64,000 bases of DNA from Micromonospora narathiwatensis (GTDB lineage Bacteria > Actinomycetota > Actinomycetes > Mycobacteriales > Micromonosporaceae). The notes beneath the pieces were generated by a model. It was not told the DNA's origin, ran no database searches, and saw nothing but the letters and a program-made list of their open reading frames with translations. The stretch spans positions 3,658,001 to 3,722,000 of the forward strand of contig NZ_LT594324.1 in assembly GCF_900089605.1 (NCBI RefSeq), given 5' to 3'. Each line of letters opens with the position of its first letter. Position 1 is the first letter of the stretch. A program made the translations under genes and the position numbers. Positions 1-7,400 of this stretch are shown here, piece after piece.

Positions 1-11
1 GGGACACCGGG

Positions 12-191
12 TCAGGAGTCGCCGCCGCCGGCGGGGTCCTCCTCCGCGCGGGACCGGTGGGCGTTGGCCACCGGGCCGTCGGTCACCTGGTATTCGCGGG
101 GCTCCACCTCGTGGCTCGGCGACCAGCCGGCCGACAGCCGGGTGCGCCGGGTGTTCGCCACCCCACCGGAGTACGTGCTGTGCACGGTCAT
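12..191 (-). CDS. Small hypothetical protein (59 aa)
   Basis: Unrecognised 59-residue hydrophilic protein. It starts at an ATG preceded by a purine-rich GGGGGGAAG ribosome site about 5 bases upstream, and ends in a TGA. The composition is Arg-, Ser- and Glu-rich with no membrane segment or signal peptide; the middle reads like an ordinary folded actinobacterial protein and the tail is acidic and Gly-rich. It lies just after dnaE2 in the same direction, separated by about 95 bases, so it could be cotranscribed with the mutasome genes. No function can be assigned. Its good ribosome site is the main argument that it is real. Confidence 0.6.
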   Translation of the reverse strand: MTVHSTYSGGVANTRRTRLSAGWSPSHEVEPREYQVTDGPVANAHRSRAEEDPAGGGDS

Positions 192-286
192 GTTTTCTTC
201 CCCCCAGACGAGCGGGCCACTCTGCCCGCGCGTGCCGGCAGTCTCCCGTCTCCCGGTCCGGAAAACCGTAATGTGGATCACTCCAC

Positions 287-3200
287 TCAGCGGAAATCCC
301 GGGACGCCGGGGTGACGGGAGGCTCGATCGCATCCAGTCGGTCCGCGGTGAGGCTGGTGACGCCCTCGTGCCGCTGCAACCGGCCCCGCACCACCAGCGC
401 CGCGCTGGTGCGGGCGATTCGACGGTATCGCTGCCAGAGCCCGGGGGAGCAAGTGACGTTGAGCATACCGGTCTCGTCCTCCAGATTGAGGAAGGTCACC
501 CCGCCCGCGGTCGCCGGCCGCTGCCGGTGGGTGACGATCCCGCCGACCCGGATCCGCCGACCCGGATCCACCCCGCCGAGCCGGGCGATCGGCACCGCGC
601 CCAGGGCGTCCAGCCGGTCCCGGATGAACCGGGCCGGGTGGCTCTCCGGGGACAGGCCGGTGGCCCAGACGTCGGCGACGAGGCGGTCCACCGCCTCCAT
701 CCCGGGCAGGGTGGGCGGGGTCGCGCCGGTCACCGTGCCGGGCAGCCGACCCGGCCGGTCCTGGGCCGCCGCGCCGGCGGCCCAGAGGGCCTGCCGCCGG
801 GTCAGCCCGAAGCAGGCGAAGGCGTCCGCGGTGGCCAACGCCTCCAACTGCGCGGCGGTCAGGCCGACCCGCCGGGCCAGATCCGGCATGTCCCGGTACG
901 GCCCGTGCGCCGTCCGCTCCGCCTCGATCCGCTCGGCCACGTCGTCGCCGAGGGTGCGTACGCTGCCCAGCCCGAGCCGGACCGCCGGCCCGCCCAGCCC
1001 CCAGGCGTGCGGCGGCTCCCCCGGTTGGCTCCCCCACCGGGTCTCCGGGGTGGACTCCAGCACCGCCTTGGCGCCGCTGGCGTTGATGTCCGGCCGGCGC
1101 ACCTCGACACCGTGCCGGCGGGCGTCGTCGACCAGGGTCTGCGGCGAGTAGAAGCCCATCGGCTGGGCGTTGAGCAACGCGGCCAGGAACGGGCCGGGGT
1201 GGTAGCGCTTGAGCCAGGAGCTGGCGTAGACCAGGTAGGCGAAGCTCATCGCGTGGCTCTCCGGGAAGCCGTAGCTGGCGAACGCGGTGAGCTTGCGGTA
1301 GACGTCCTCGGCCAGCTCGCCGGTGATCCCCCGCTCGGCCATCCCGGCGTACAGCCGGTCGGCGATCTGCGCCATCCGTTCCACCGAGCGCTTCGCCCCC
1401 ATCGCCCGGCGCAGCTGGTCGGCCTCGGCCGCGTCGAAGCCGGCCAGGTCGATGGCGAGCTGCATGAGCTGCTCCTGGAACAGCGGCACGCCGAGGGTCT
1501 TCTCCAGCGCGTTGCGCATCAGCGGATGCGGGAACGTCACCGGCTCCTGGCCGTTCTTACGCCGGATGTACGGGTGCACCGAGCCGCCCTGGATCGGGCC
1601 GGGACGGATCAGCGCCACCTCCACCACCAGGTCGTAGAACTCGCGGGGCTTGAGCCGGGGCAGGGTGGCCATCTGGGCGCGGCTCTCCACCTGGAACACC
1701 CCGACCGAGTCGGCCCGGCAGAGCATGGCGTAGACGTCGGGGTCGTCCAGGGTCATGTCGCCCAGGTCGAGCGTGGACCCGATCATGTCGTAGCCGTAGT
1801 GCAGCGCGGAGAGCATGCCGAGGCCGAGCAGGTCGAACTTGACCAGCCCGACGGCGGCGCAGTCGTCCTTGTCCCACTGCAGGACGCTGCGGCCCGGCAT
1901 CCGCCCCCACTCGACCGGGCAGACCTCGATCACCGGCCGGTCGCAGATCACCATGCCGCCGGAGTGGATGCCCAGGTGCCGGGGGAAGGTCTGGACCTGG
2001 TTGGCGTACTCGACGACCTGCTCGGGGATGTCCGCCACGTCCACCGCCGCGACCGAGCCCCAGCGGTCGATCTGCTTGCTCCAGGCGTCCTGCTGCCCGG
2101 GCGAGAAGCCGAACGCCTTCGCCACGTCCCGCACCGCCGACCGGGGCCGGTACGAGATGACGTTGGCGACCTGGGCGGTGTGCTCCCGGCCGTACCGGGC
2201 GTAGACGTGCTGGATCACCTCCTCCCGGCGGTCGGACTCGATGTCCACGTCGATGTCGGGCGGGCCGTCGCGTTCCGGGGCCAGGAACCGCTCGAAGACC
2301 AGCTGGTGCCGGACCGCGTCGACGTTGGTGATCCGCAGCGCGTAACAGACCGCCGAGTTGGCCGCCGAGCCCCGGCCCTGGCAGTAGATGTCCTGCTCCC
2401 GGCAGAACGTGACGATGTCGTAGACCACCAGGAAGTAGCCGGGGAAGCCGAGATCGGAGATCATCCGCAGCTCGTGCTCCAGCTGCGCGTACGCCTCCGG
2501 GTGCGCCTCGGGCGGGCCGTAGCGTTCCCGGGCGCCGTCCATGGTCAGCTCGCGCAGCCAGCTCATCTCGGTGTGCCCGGGCGGCACCGGGTACGCCGGC
2601 AGCCTCGGCGCGACCAGTTGCAGGTCGAAGGCGAGTTCCGCGCCGAACTCGGCGGCCCGGGCCACCGCGCCCGGGTACGCGGCGAACCGCGCCGCCATCT
2701 CCGCGCCGCTGCGCAGGTGGGCGGTGCCGGCGGCGGGCAGCCAGCCGTCGATCTCGTCCAGGCTGCGCCGGGCACGGACCGCGGCCAGGGTGGTGGCCAG
2801 CCGACGCCGCCCCGGGGTGGCGTAGTGCACGTTGTTCGTGGCGACCGTGGGCAGCCCCGCCGCGGCGGCCAGCTCGGCCAGGGCGTCGTTACGGTCGGCG
2901 TCGACCGGGTGGCCGTGGTCGGTCAACTCCACCGCCACCGTGTCGGCGCCGAAGAGCGCGGTGAGCCGGTCCAGCTCCCGGGCGGCGGCGTCGACGCCCT
3001 CGGTGAGCAGGGCGCCGGGCACGTGCCCCTTGCGGCAGCCGGTGAGCACCAGCACGTGGTCGCGCAGCTCGGCGGCGACCTCGTCCAGCTCGCCGTAGAC
3101 CGGGCGGCCCTTCTCGCCGCCGCGCAACTGGGCGCGGGAGATGGTGGCGGCGAGGCGGGCGTACCCCTCGTGGCCGTGGGCGAGGACCAGCAGGTGCGAC

Positions 3201-3667
3201 CCGTGCGGGTCGGGCTCGCCGTTCTGCGGGCCGGGCAGCCCGAGGGAGAGTTCCGCGCCGAAGATGGTCGGCAGGTGCAGCGCGCGGGCCGCCTCGGCGA
3301 AGCGCACCACGCCGTAGAAGCCGTCGTGGTCGGTGACGGCGAGCGCGGTGAGGCCCAGCCGGGTGGCCTCCTCGGCCAGTTCCTCGGGGTGGCTGGCGCC
3401 GTCGAGGAAGCTGAAGTTGGAGTGGGCGTGCAGCTCCGCGTAGGGCACCGGGTCGTCCGGGCGGGGCAGCTCGGGCGGCTCGTACTGCTCCCGCTTGCGG
3501 TTCCACGCCGGGGAGTCGCCGCCGTCGGCGTCCACCGCGAGCGGGTCCACCACGTGCAGGTGCCGCTCGTCCCGGGACCGGCCCCTGCCGGACCGCCCAC
3601 CGCGGGGCCGGCCGGAGAGCACCTCTTCCAGCTCCGACCAGGACAGATTCGGGTTGTGGAAGCTCAC
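287..3667 (-). CDS. dnaE2: Error-prone DNA polymerase III alpha subunit DnaE2
   Basis: Translesion C-family polymerase of 1126 residues, the catalytic part of the actinobacterial mutasome. An N-terminal PHP domain begins near residue 75 (YAELHAHSNFSFLDG), and the polymerase core carries the acidic PDIDVDIESDRR motif near residue 470. The C-terminal part has an OB-fold-like segment (RIRVGGIVTHRQ) as in DnaE proteins. Length fits DnaE2 (about 1080-1130) rather than the replicative DnaE1 (about 1180). GTG start with a GAGGGG ribosome site. It lies 102 bases after imuB on the same strand, and that gap holds a nested hairpin. Expected to be SOS-induced together with imuA and imuB. Confidence 0.95.
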   Translation of the reverse strand: MSFHNPNLSWSELEEVLSGRPRGGRSGRGRSRDERHLHVVDPLAVDADGGDSPAWNRKREQYEPPELPRPDDPVPYAELHAHSNFSFLDGASHPEELAEEATRLGLTALAVTDHDGFYGVVRFAEAARALHLPTIFGAELSLGLPGPQNGEPDPHGSHLLVLAHGHEGYARLAATISRAQLRGGEKGRPVYGELDEVAAELRDHVLVLTGCRKGHVPGALLTEGVDAAARELDRLTALFGADTVAVELTDHGHPVDADRNDALAELAAAAGLPTVATNNVHYATPGRRRLATTLAAVRARRSLDEIDGWLPAAGTAHLRSGAEMAARFAAYPGAVARAAEFGAELAFDLQLVAPRLPAYPVPPGHTEMSWLRELTMDGARERYGPPEAHPEAYAQLEHELRMISDLGFPGYFLVVYDIVTFCREQDIYCQGRGSAANSAVCYALRITNVDAVRHQLVFERFLAPERDGPPDIDVDIESDRREEVIQHVYARYGREHTAQVANVISYRPRSAVRDVAKAFGFSPGQQDAWSKQIDRWGSVAAVDVADIPEQVVEYANQVQTFPRHLGIHSGGMVICDRPVIEVCPVEWGRMPGRSVLQWDKDDCAAVGLVKFDLLGLGMLSALHYGYDMIGSTLDLGDMTLDDPDVYAMLCRADSVGVFQVESRAQMATLPRLKPREFYDLVVEVALIRPGPIQGGSVHPYIRRKNGQEPVTFPHPLMRNALEKTLGVPLFQEQLMQLAIDLAGFDAAEADQLRRAMGAKRSVERMAQIADRLYAGMAERGITGELAEDVYRKLTAFASYGFPESHAMSFAYLVYASSWLKRYHPGPFLAALLNAQPMGFYSPQTLVDDARRHGVEVRRPDINASGAKAVLESTPETRWGSQPGEPPHAWGLGGPAVRLGLGSVRTLGDDVAERIEAERTAHGPYRDMPDLARRVGLTAAQLEALATADAFACFGLTRRQALWAAGAAAQDRPGRLPGTVTGATPPTLPGMEAVDRLVADVWATGLSPESHPARFIRDRLDALGAVPIARLGGVDPGRRIRVGGIVTHRQRPATAGGVTFLNLEDETGMLNVTCSPGLWQRYRRIARTSAALVVRGRLQRHEGVTSLTADRLDAIEPPVTPASRDFR

Positions 3668-3696
3668 CGGCCCGCCCCTCGCCCGGCCCGCTGCGA

Positions 3697-3744
3697 GATC
3701 TTGGCAGGTTCAGGCCCCTCCAGGGGCCGAAATCTTCCAAGATC
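3697..3744. repeat. Nested inverted repeat between imuB and dnaE2
   Basis: GATCTTGG (3697-3704) pairs with CCAAGATC (3737-3744), and inside it GGCCCCT (3713-3719) pairs with AGGGGCC (3722-3728). There is no run of T after it on the minus strand. It could be a weak terminator, an attenuator in the mutasome transcript or a dispersed palindrome. The GATC-containing arms resemble the two longer palindromes near 23.4 and 26.95 kb. Confidence 0.5.
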
Positions 3745-3769
3745 CGATGTCGCGCGGGCCCCTGCGCGG

Positions 3770-5443
3770 TCAGTCATAGATCGCCTCCACCAGCCACTGG
3801 CCGGCCTCGACGGCGAGCAGCAGGGCGGTCCCGTCGGCGAGGCAGACCTGGAACCGGGCCCGACGCCGGGCCTCGGCCGGCGCCCACCAGCGCTCGTCCA
3901 CCGGCCACGGGCCGGCCCAGCCGACGATCTCGGTCGGCCGGCCGGTGCCGACGGCCAGCCGCGCGGGCGCGGCGCTCACCGCCAGCCGGGCGCTGACCAC
4001 GACCGGCTCACCGGCCGCGTCGTGCACGGCGGCGAGGATCGGGGTCGGCAGCACGACGGCCGGCGCGGGCGGCGGCAGCCGCCCCGGCCACGGCGGAGCC
4101 GCCGCCCCGCCCGACCGCGCCGCCTCACCCAACCGCGCCACCTCACCCGACCGCGCCGCCTCACCCGACCGCGCCGCCTCGTCCGTTGGGCCGGTGGGCA
4201 GTGGCGGTGGGCCGGGGCGGGCGGGCAGTCGCTCGTCGCCCCACGGGACCAGGCGTACCTGGTCGGCCGGGGACCGTCCGCCGCCGAGCACGGCGGTGAC
4301 CACCGCCTCGGGGCCGAGGATGCCCTGCACCCGGCTCAGCGCGCGGTGCGCCCGCTCCCGCTCCTCACCGGTCTCCCCCCACAGCCCCGGTTGCAGGCCG
4401 GCCTGGGCGAGCACCCCGTCCGGCACCAGCCGCAGCCGGATGATCCCGGCGGTGGGGCGGGCCTGGCGGGCGCCGCCCCGGCGGGTGCTGCCGGAGAGCC
4501 AGCCGTCCAACTGCCAGCGGACCCGGTCGGCGATGGCCGCGGCGGTGAGCAGGCCGTCGTGCCGCCAGACCCGGTGCAGCTCCTGGCCGTGCGCGGTGAC
4601 CGCCTCGATGCCGAGCCGGGTGCAGGCCAGCCCGTACGCGGCGAGCCGCTCGTGCAGCTGCTCGGCCAGCGTCCGGGCGGCGAACGCCGCGGCGTCGACC
4701 CGGTCGACCGGCTCGTCGTACCCGGCGGTGACCGTCAGGTCGGCCGGCGGCTGCCGGACCGCGAGCGGCCGATGGTCCCGGCCTGCGGCGAGCCGGTGGG
4801 CCAGCGCCCCGTCGAAGCCGAACCGGGCCAGCACGTCGCCGGCGGGCAGCGCGGCGAAGTCGCCGAGGGTACGCACCCCGAGCCGGCGCAGCAGGTCGGT
4901 CAGGGCGGGCCGGCCGAGCGCCTCGACGGGCCGGGCGGCCAGGAACTCCGGGGTCCCGCCGGGCGGCACGATCCGCCCGTCCCGCGCGGCCAGCCCGGCG
5001 GCGAAGACCCCGTCGGCGATGCCGACCTGGCTCTCCACCGCGCAGCTCTGGGCGACGTGCTCGACGATCCGCTCGGCCGCCGCCTCCTCCCCACCGAGGT
5101 ACCGGCTCGGCCCCCGGGCGGCCAACGCGCAGGCCCCGGGGCGGATCACCTCCACCCCGACTGCCACCTCCTCGACGGCGGCCACCACCGGCTCGAACGC
5201 CCGGGCGTCCCGGCCGGGATCGTGGTCGACGACGGTGAGCTGCGGGCAGCGCCCCTGCGCCTCCCGCTTGCGCAGCCCCCGGCGTACGCCCTCGGCGCGG
5301 GCCCGCTCGGAGCAGGCGATCACCCGGTTGGCGTGCAACACCGCGACCGGCCCGGTGGCGGGCACCCCGTCGACGATCTCGGCGGCGAGGACCGGCCAGT
5401 CCGGGCACCAGAGCAGCAGGGTCCGCACCGGCGTACCGCTCAT
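3770..5443 (-). CDS. imuB: Mutasome Y-family polymerase-like protein ImuB
   Basis: ImuB of 557 residues, a catalytically degenerate Y-family polymerase that bridges the beta clamp to DnaE2 and ImuA'. The N-terminus carries LLLWCPDWPVLAA where active Y-family enzymes have their first catalytic acidic motif, a normal feature of ImuB. QPGLWG in the central region matches the QxxLW clamp-binding type known from mycobacterial ImuB. The C-terminal third contains four copies of a six-residue AARSGE-like unit before the last conserved block (RRRARFQVCLADGTALLL). The ATG overlaps the imuA stop by four bases (ATGA), so the two are translationally coupled. Confidence 0.92.
   Translation of the reverse strand: MSGTPVRTLLLWCPDWPVLAAEIVDGVPATGPVAVLHANRVIACSERARAEGVRRGLRKREAQGRCPQLTVVDHDPGRDARAFEPVVAAVEEVAVGVEVIRPGACALAARGPSRYLGGEEAAAERIVEHVAQSCAVESQVGIADGVFAAGLAARDGRIVPPGGTPEFLAARPVEALGRPALTDLLRRLGVRTLGDFAALPAGDVLARFGFDGALAHRLAAGRDHRPLAVRQPPADLTVTAGYDEPVDRVDAAAFAARTLAEQLHERLAAYGLACTRLGIEAVTAHGQELHRVWRHDGLLTAAAIADRVRWQLDGWLSGSTRRGGARQARPTAGIIRLRLVPDGVLAQAGLQPGLWGETGEERERAHRALSRVQGILGPEAVVTAVLGGGRSPADQVRLVPWGDERLPARPGPPPLPTGPTDEAARSGEAARSGEVARLGEAARSGGAAAPPWPGRLPPPAPAVVLPTPILAAVHDAAGEPVVVSARLAVSAAPARLAVGTGRPTEIVGWAGPWPVDERWWAPAEARRRARFQVCLADGTALLLAVEAGQWLVEAIYD
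4111..4182 (+). repeat. Four 18-bp tandem units inside imuB
   Basis: Four 18-base units follow each other without gaps: 4111-4128, 4129-4146, 4147-4164 and 4165-4182. Units 1 and 3 are identical; unit 2 differs at two bases and unit 4 at its last two. The length is a multiple of three, so imuB stays in frame and gains a Gly/Ala/Arg/Ser/Glu linker. It is likely a length-variable linker between the little-finger region and the C-terminal domain. Confidence 0.85.
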
Positions 5444-6192
5444 GCCGGCACTCCGCCGCGCTGCGTGCCGCCATGAGGCACCACCCGGAGCCGGGGCGGG
5501 ATGGTACGGGCGGCGGCACCGGCCGCCCGGGGGATGACCCGGGTCAGCTCGTCGCCGGGCAGCCAGACCTTGATCTCCTTGGGGCGGGCGGCCGCGCCCC
5601 GCCCGCGCGCCGAGACGGTCACCTCCCGGCGGCGCAGCCGCCCCCGGCCCGGCCCGAGCCCCTCCCAGACCCCCCGGACCACCTGGAGCGTGACGTCCGC
5701 GCCGTCCCACCGGCCGTACGGGACGAGCACGCTGCCGCGCTGCCGGGCCCGGGCGGCCAGCCGGTCGGCGACCGAGGCGGAGACCGTGGCCGGCACGGCG
5801 GCGACCACCACGTCGACCCCGTCGATGAGCGCGGCGACGACGGTGGGCCACTCGGGCCCGGGGTGCGGCACCAGGGCCAGCCGGTCCAGGGCGATCCCGG
5901 CCTCGGCCGCCGCGCCGGCACCGAAGGTAGGCACCCCGACCACGGCACACCACGAGCCGGCCCGGGACGCCTCGGCGAGCAGGGCGAGGAGCAGCGACGT
6001 CCCGCCGCCGCGCCGGGGCTGCCCGGCGCCGACCGCGATGGTGCTGCCGCGGCGCAGCCCACGGTGGGGCAGCAGCCCGGTCAGCTCGGGCCGGACGGGC
6101 AGCACCCGGTGACCGCCCGCCGGGTCGGGCGCGCTCGCCGGGCGTACCAACTCGGCCAGTGCGGCGGAACCGACCACCATGCGGCCCGCCAT
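5440..6192 (-). CDS. imuA: Mutasome accessory protein ImuA' (RecA-like)
   Basis: A 250-residue RecA/SulA-like accessory factor of the ImuA'-ImuB-DnaE2 mutasome. The glycine-rich loop GAGQPRRGGGTS sits where RecA has Walker A but lacks the GK[ST] lysine, as is common in ImuA'. A hydrophobic strand ending DVVVAAVPATVSASV follows in Walker B position. I chose the ATG at 6192 because AGGGGGTAGG lies about 5 bases before it; a longer frame from 6267 has no such site. The stop overlaps the imuB start (ATGA). A strong hairpin upstream separates it from the HEPN gene, so it may also have its own promoter. Confidence 0.85.
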   Translation of the reverse strand: MAGRMVVGSAALAELVRPASAPDPAGGHRVLPVRPELTGLLPHRGLRRGSTIAVGAGQPRRGGGTSLLLALLAEASRAGSWCAVVGVPTFGAGAAAEAGIALDRLALVPHPGPEWPTVVAALIDGVDVVVAAVPATVSASVADRLAARARQRGSVLVPYGRWDGADVTLQVVRGVWEGLGPGRGRLRRREVTVSARGRGAAARPKEIKVWLPGDELTRVIPRAAGAAARTIPPRLRVVPHGGTQRGGVPA

Positions 6193-6287
6193 CGGACCTA
6201 CCCCCTGTCGTATGTCGCCCACGGGTACCGATCCGTGGTGGTGCTGCTGGATTTCCGCGGCGGACACCGCCGGAACCGGGCACGGCG

Positions 6288-6325
6288 CGTCCGGCCACCC
6301 GCCTTCCCCGTCGGGTGGCCGGACG
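6288..6325 (-). terminator. Hairpin after HEPN gene, before imuA
   Basis: A perfect 14-bp inverted repeat, 6288-6301 with 6312-6325, and a 10-base loop. It begins 9 bases after the stop of the HEPN gene and ends about 95 bases before imuA. There is no T-tract, as is usual in GC-rich actinomycetes. It could end HEPN transcription or only partly reduce read-through into the mutasome genes. Confidence 0.7.
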
Positions 6326-6333
6326 TCGCCCGG

Positions 6334-6837
6334 TCAGGCGGCGGCTGCTCCGGGTCGCGGCGCGACGTCGGCCACGCCGAGCCGGAGTGGCCGGAACAGA
6401 TCGTCGAGCGCCGGCTGGTACGCCAGGCCGAGGGCAGCCTCCACCACGGCCACGAACTGCTCGGCGGCGCGGAGCAGGTCGTCGGCCTCCCGGGCGGTGA
6501 CCACCCGGGGGATGCCGGCCTCGGCGGCGGCCCGCTTGCTCGCCCCGGCGGCGAAGTAGCCGGCCCACTCGTCGAGCTCGGGGGCGACGGCGGCGAGCAG
6601 GACCCAGACGCTGGTGATCCGGCCGCGCCGGGTGGGCGCGGGGCGGGCACGGGCGGCGAGCAGTGCGGCGGCGGCGCGCAGCGCCGCGAGGTGGGCGGCG
6701 GCGTATCGGAGGCCGTCGGGGCGGGTCCGGGCCGCCTCGGCCAGCCCGTGGCGGGCCACCACGAGCAGTTGGGCGGGGGTGCGGTGCGGCAGCACGTGCG
6801 CGGGCACCGTCGGTGCCTGGGCCGGACCGGTCGACAT
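6334..6837 (-). CDS. SAV_6107-family HEPN domain protein
   Basis: A 167-residue helical protein of the SAV_6107 HEPN family. HEPN domains often act as metal-independent ribonucleases through an R-x(4-6)-H motif; here Arg44-Tyr-Ala-Ala-Ala-His49 fits that motif exactly. Several amphipathic alanine-rich helices follow and the tail is Pro/Ala-rich. The ATG at 6837 has a textbook GGAGGAGAG site. It precedes imuA and is the first gene downstream of the LexA-type box on this strand. It may be DNA-damage-inducible, but the hairpins on both sides leave its link to the mutasome open. The family name is secure; RNase activity is inference. Confidence 0.82.
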   Translation of the reverse strand: MSTGPAQAPTVPAHVLPHRTPAQLLVVARHGLAEAARTRPDGLRYAAAHLAALRAAAALLAARARPAPTRRGRITSVWVLLAAVAPELDEWAGYFAAGASKRAAAEAGIPRVVTAREADDLLRAAEQFVAVVEAALGLAYQPALDDLFRPLRLGVADVAPRPGAAAA

Positions 6838-6940
6838 GATCTCTCCTCCGCGTGGGCCGGGGCGGGCGGGCCACGCGACGGATCGGATCCGCCGGTGGGA
6901 CGCCCGGGGCGGGTGGTGCGGAGGAAGACGCACCGGGTGG

Positions 6941-6983
6941 GCCGGCCGGGTGTGGACGCTTCCCCACACCACACCCGGCCGGC
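6941..6983. terminator. Perfect 15-bp hairpin in SOS leader (proximal)
   Basis: Arms 6941-6955 and 6969-6983 are perfect complements with a 13-base loop. It lies between the LexA-type box and the HEPN gene, so on the minus strand it would be in the 5' leader. It could be a terminator of unknown orientation, an attenuator or a structured leader. Confidence 0.6.
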
Positions 6984-6996
6984 GTACCGGCGGGTC

Positions 6997-7035
6997 CGTC
7001 GCCCGCCGCCCGGGGGTCGTGGGCGGCGGGCGACG
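6997..7035. terminator. Perfect 15-bp hairpin in SOS leader (distal)
   Basis: Arms 6997-7011 and 7021-7035 are perfect complements with a 9-base loop. It is only 13 bases from the neighbouring hairpin at 6941-6983. A weaker 8-bp dyad at 7078-7100 follows further upstream. The 6838-7160 stretch holds these three dyads and no convincing gene. Confidence 0.6.
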
Positions 7036-7160
7036 ATCCTGCCTGACGGGCCTCGGACTCGCGACTGTCCGGGCCCCGGTGCGGTCCGCGGAACCGCACC
7101 CTCCCGGGAGCCGGCGCCGCGAAACACCGCTCCCGACGTTGGAACGAACGTACGACTGAA

Positions 7161-7176
7161 TCGAACACTCGTTCTA
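7161..7176. promoter_or_regulatory. LexA-type SOS box
   Basis: TCGAACACTCGTTCTA matches the actinobacterial LexA consensus TCGAAC-N4-GTTCGA at all but one position. It lies 324 bases before the HEPN gene on the minus strand and 220 bases before the reductase gene on the plus strand. The presence of imuA, imuB and dnaE2 downstream on the minus strand makes control of that unit the natural reading, with an unusually long leader. Confidence 0.8.
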
Positions 7177-7364
7177 ACTACCCTGACAGTACACCCCTCC
7201 CCCGACGAAAATGCAACGGTCCCGGGCCGGCGCGACAAGCCGCGTCGCCGAGGCCGCCACGGAACCGGCGGAGCCATGCCCGGGAGCGGACCTCGGTGGG
7301 ATTCTCAGCGCGTACACAGGGTTGCCATAGGAACCGTCGAGGTCGGCCGGCCAAGGTTGGCCCC

Positions 7365-7400
7365 ATGTACGTCAGCCGCACCGAAGCGACCGTCCGGTGA
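7365..7400 (+). CDS. Possible 11-residue leader peptide
   Basis: An ATG opens an 11-codon frame whose TGA overlaps the GTG start of the reductase (GTGA). No strong ribosome site is visible and the -10 candidates are weak. It could couple translation to the reductase or be chance. Reported because the overlap matches the 4-base overlaps used elsewhere in this window. Confidence 0.3.
   Translation: MYVSRTEATVR

Noticed and set aside
368..5476. Very long plus-strand open frame across dnaE2 and imuB
   Set aside because: Low-complexity Arg/Gly/Pro translation opposite two well-recognised genes; a GC-rich shadow frame.
7181..7189. CTGTCAGGG on the minus strand next to the LexA box, resembling the PafBC motif TTGTCRGTG
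   Set aside because: Matches seven of nine positions but no TANNNT box lies at the required eight-base spacing.
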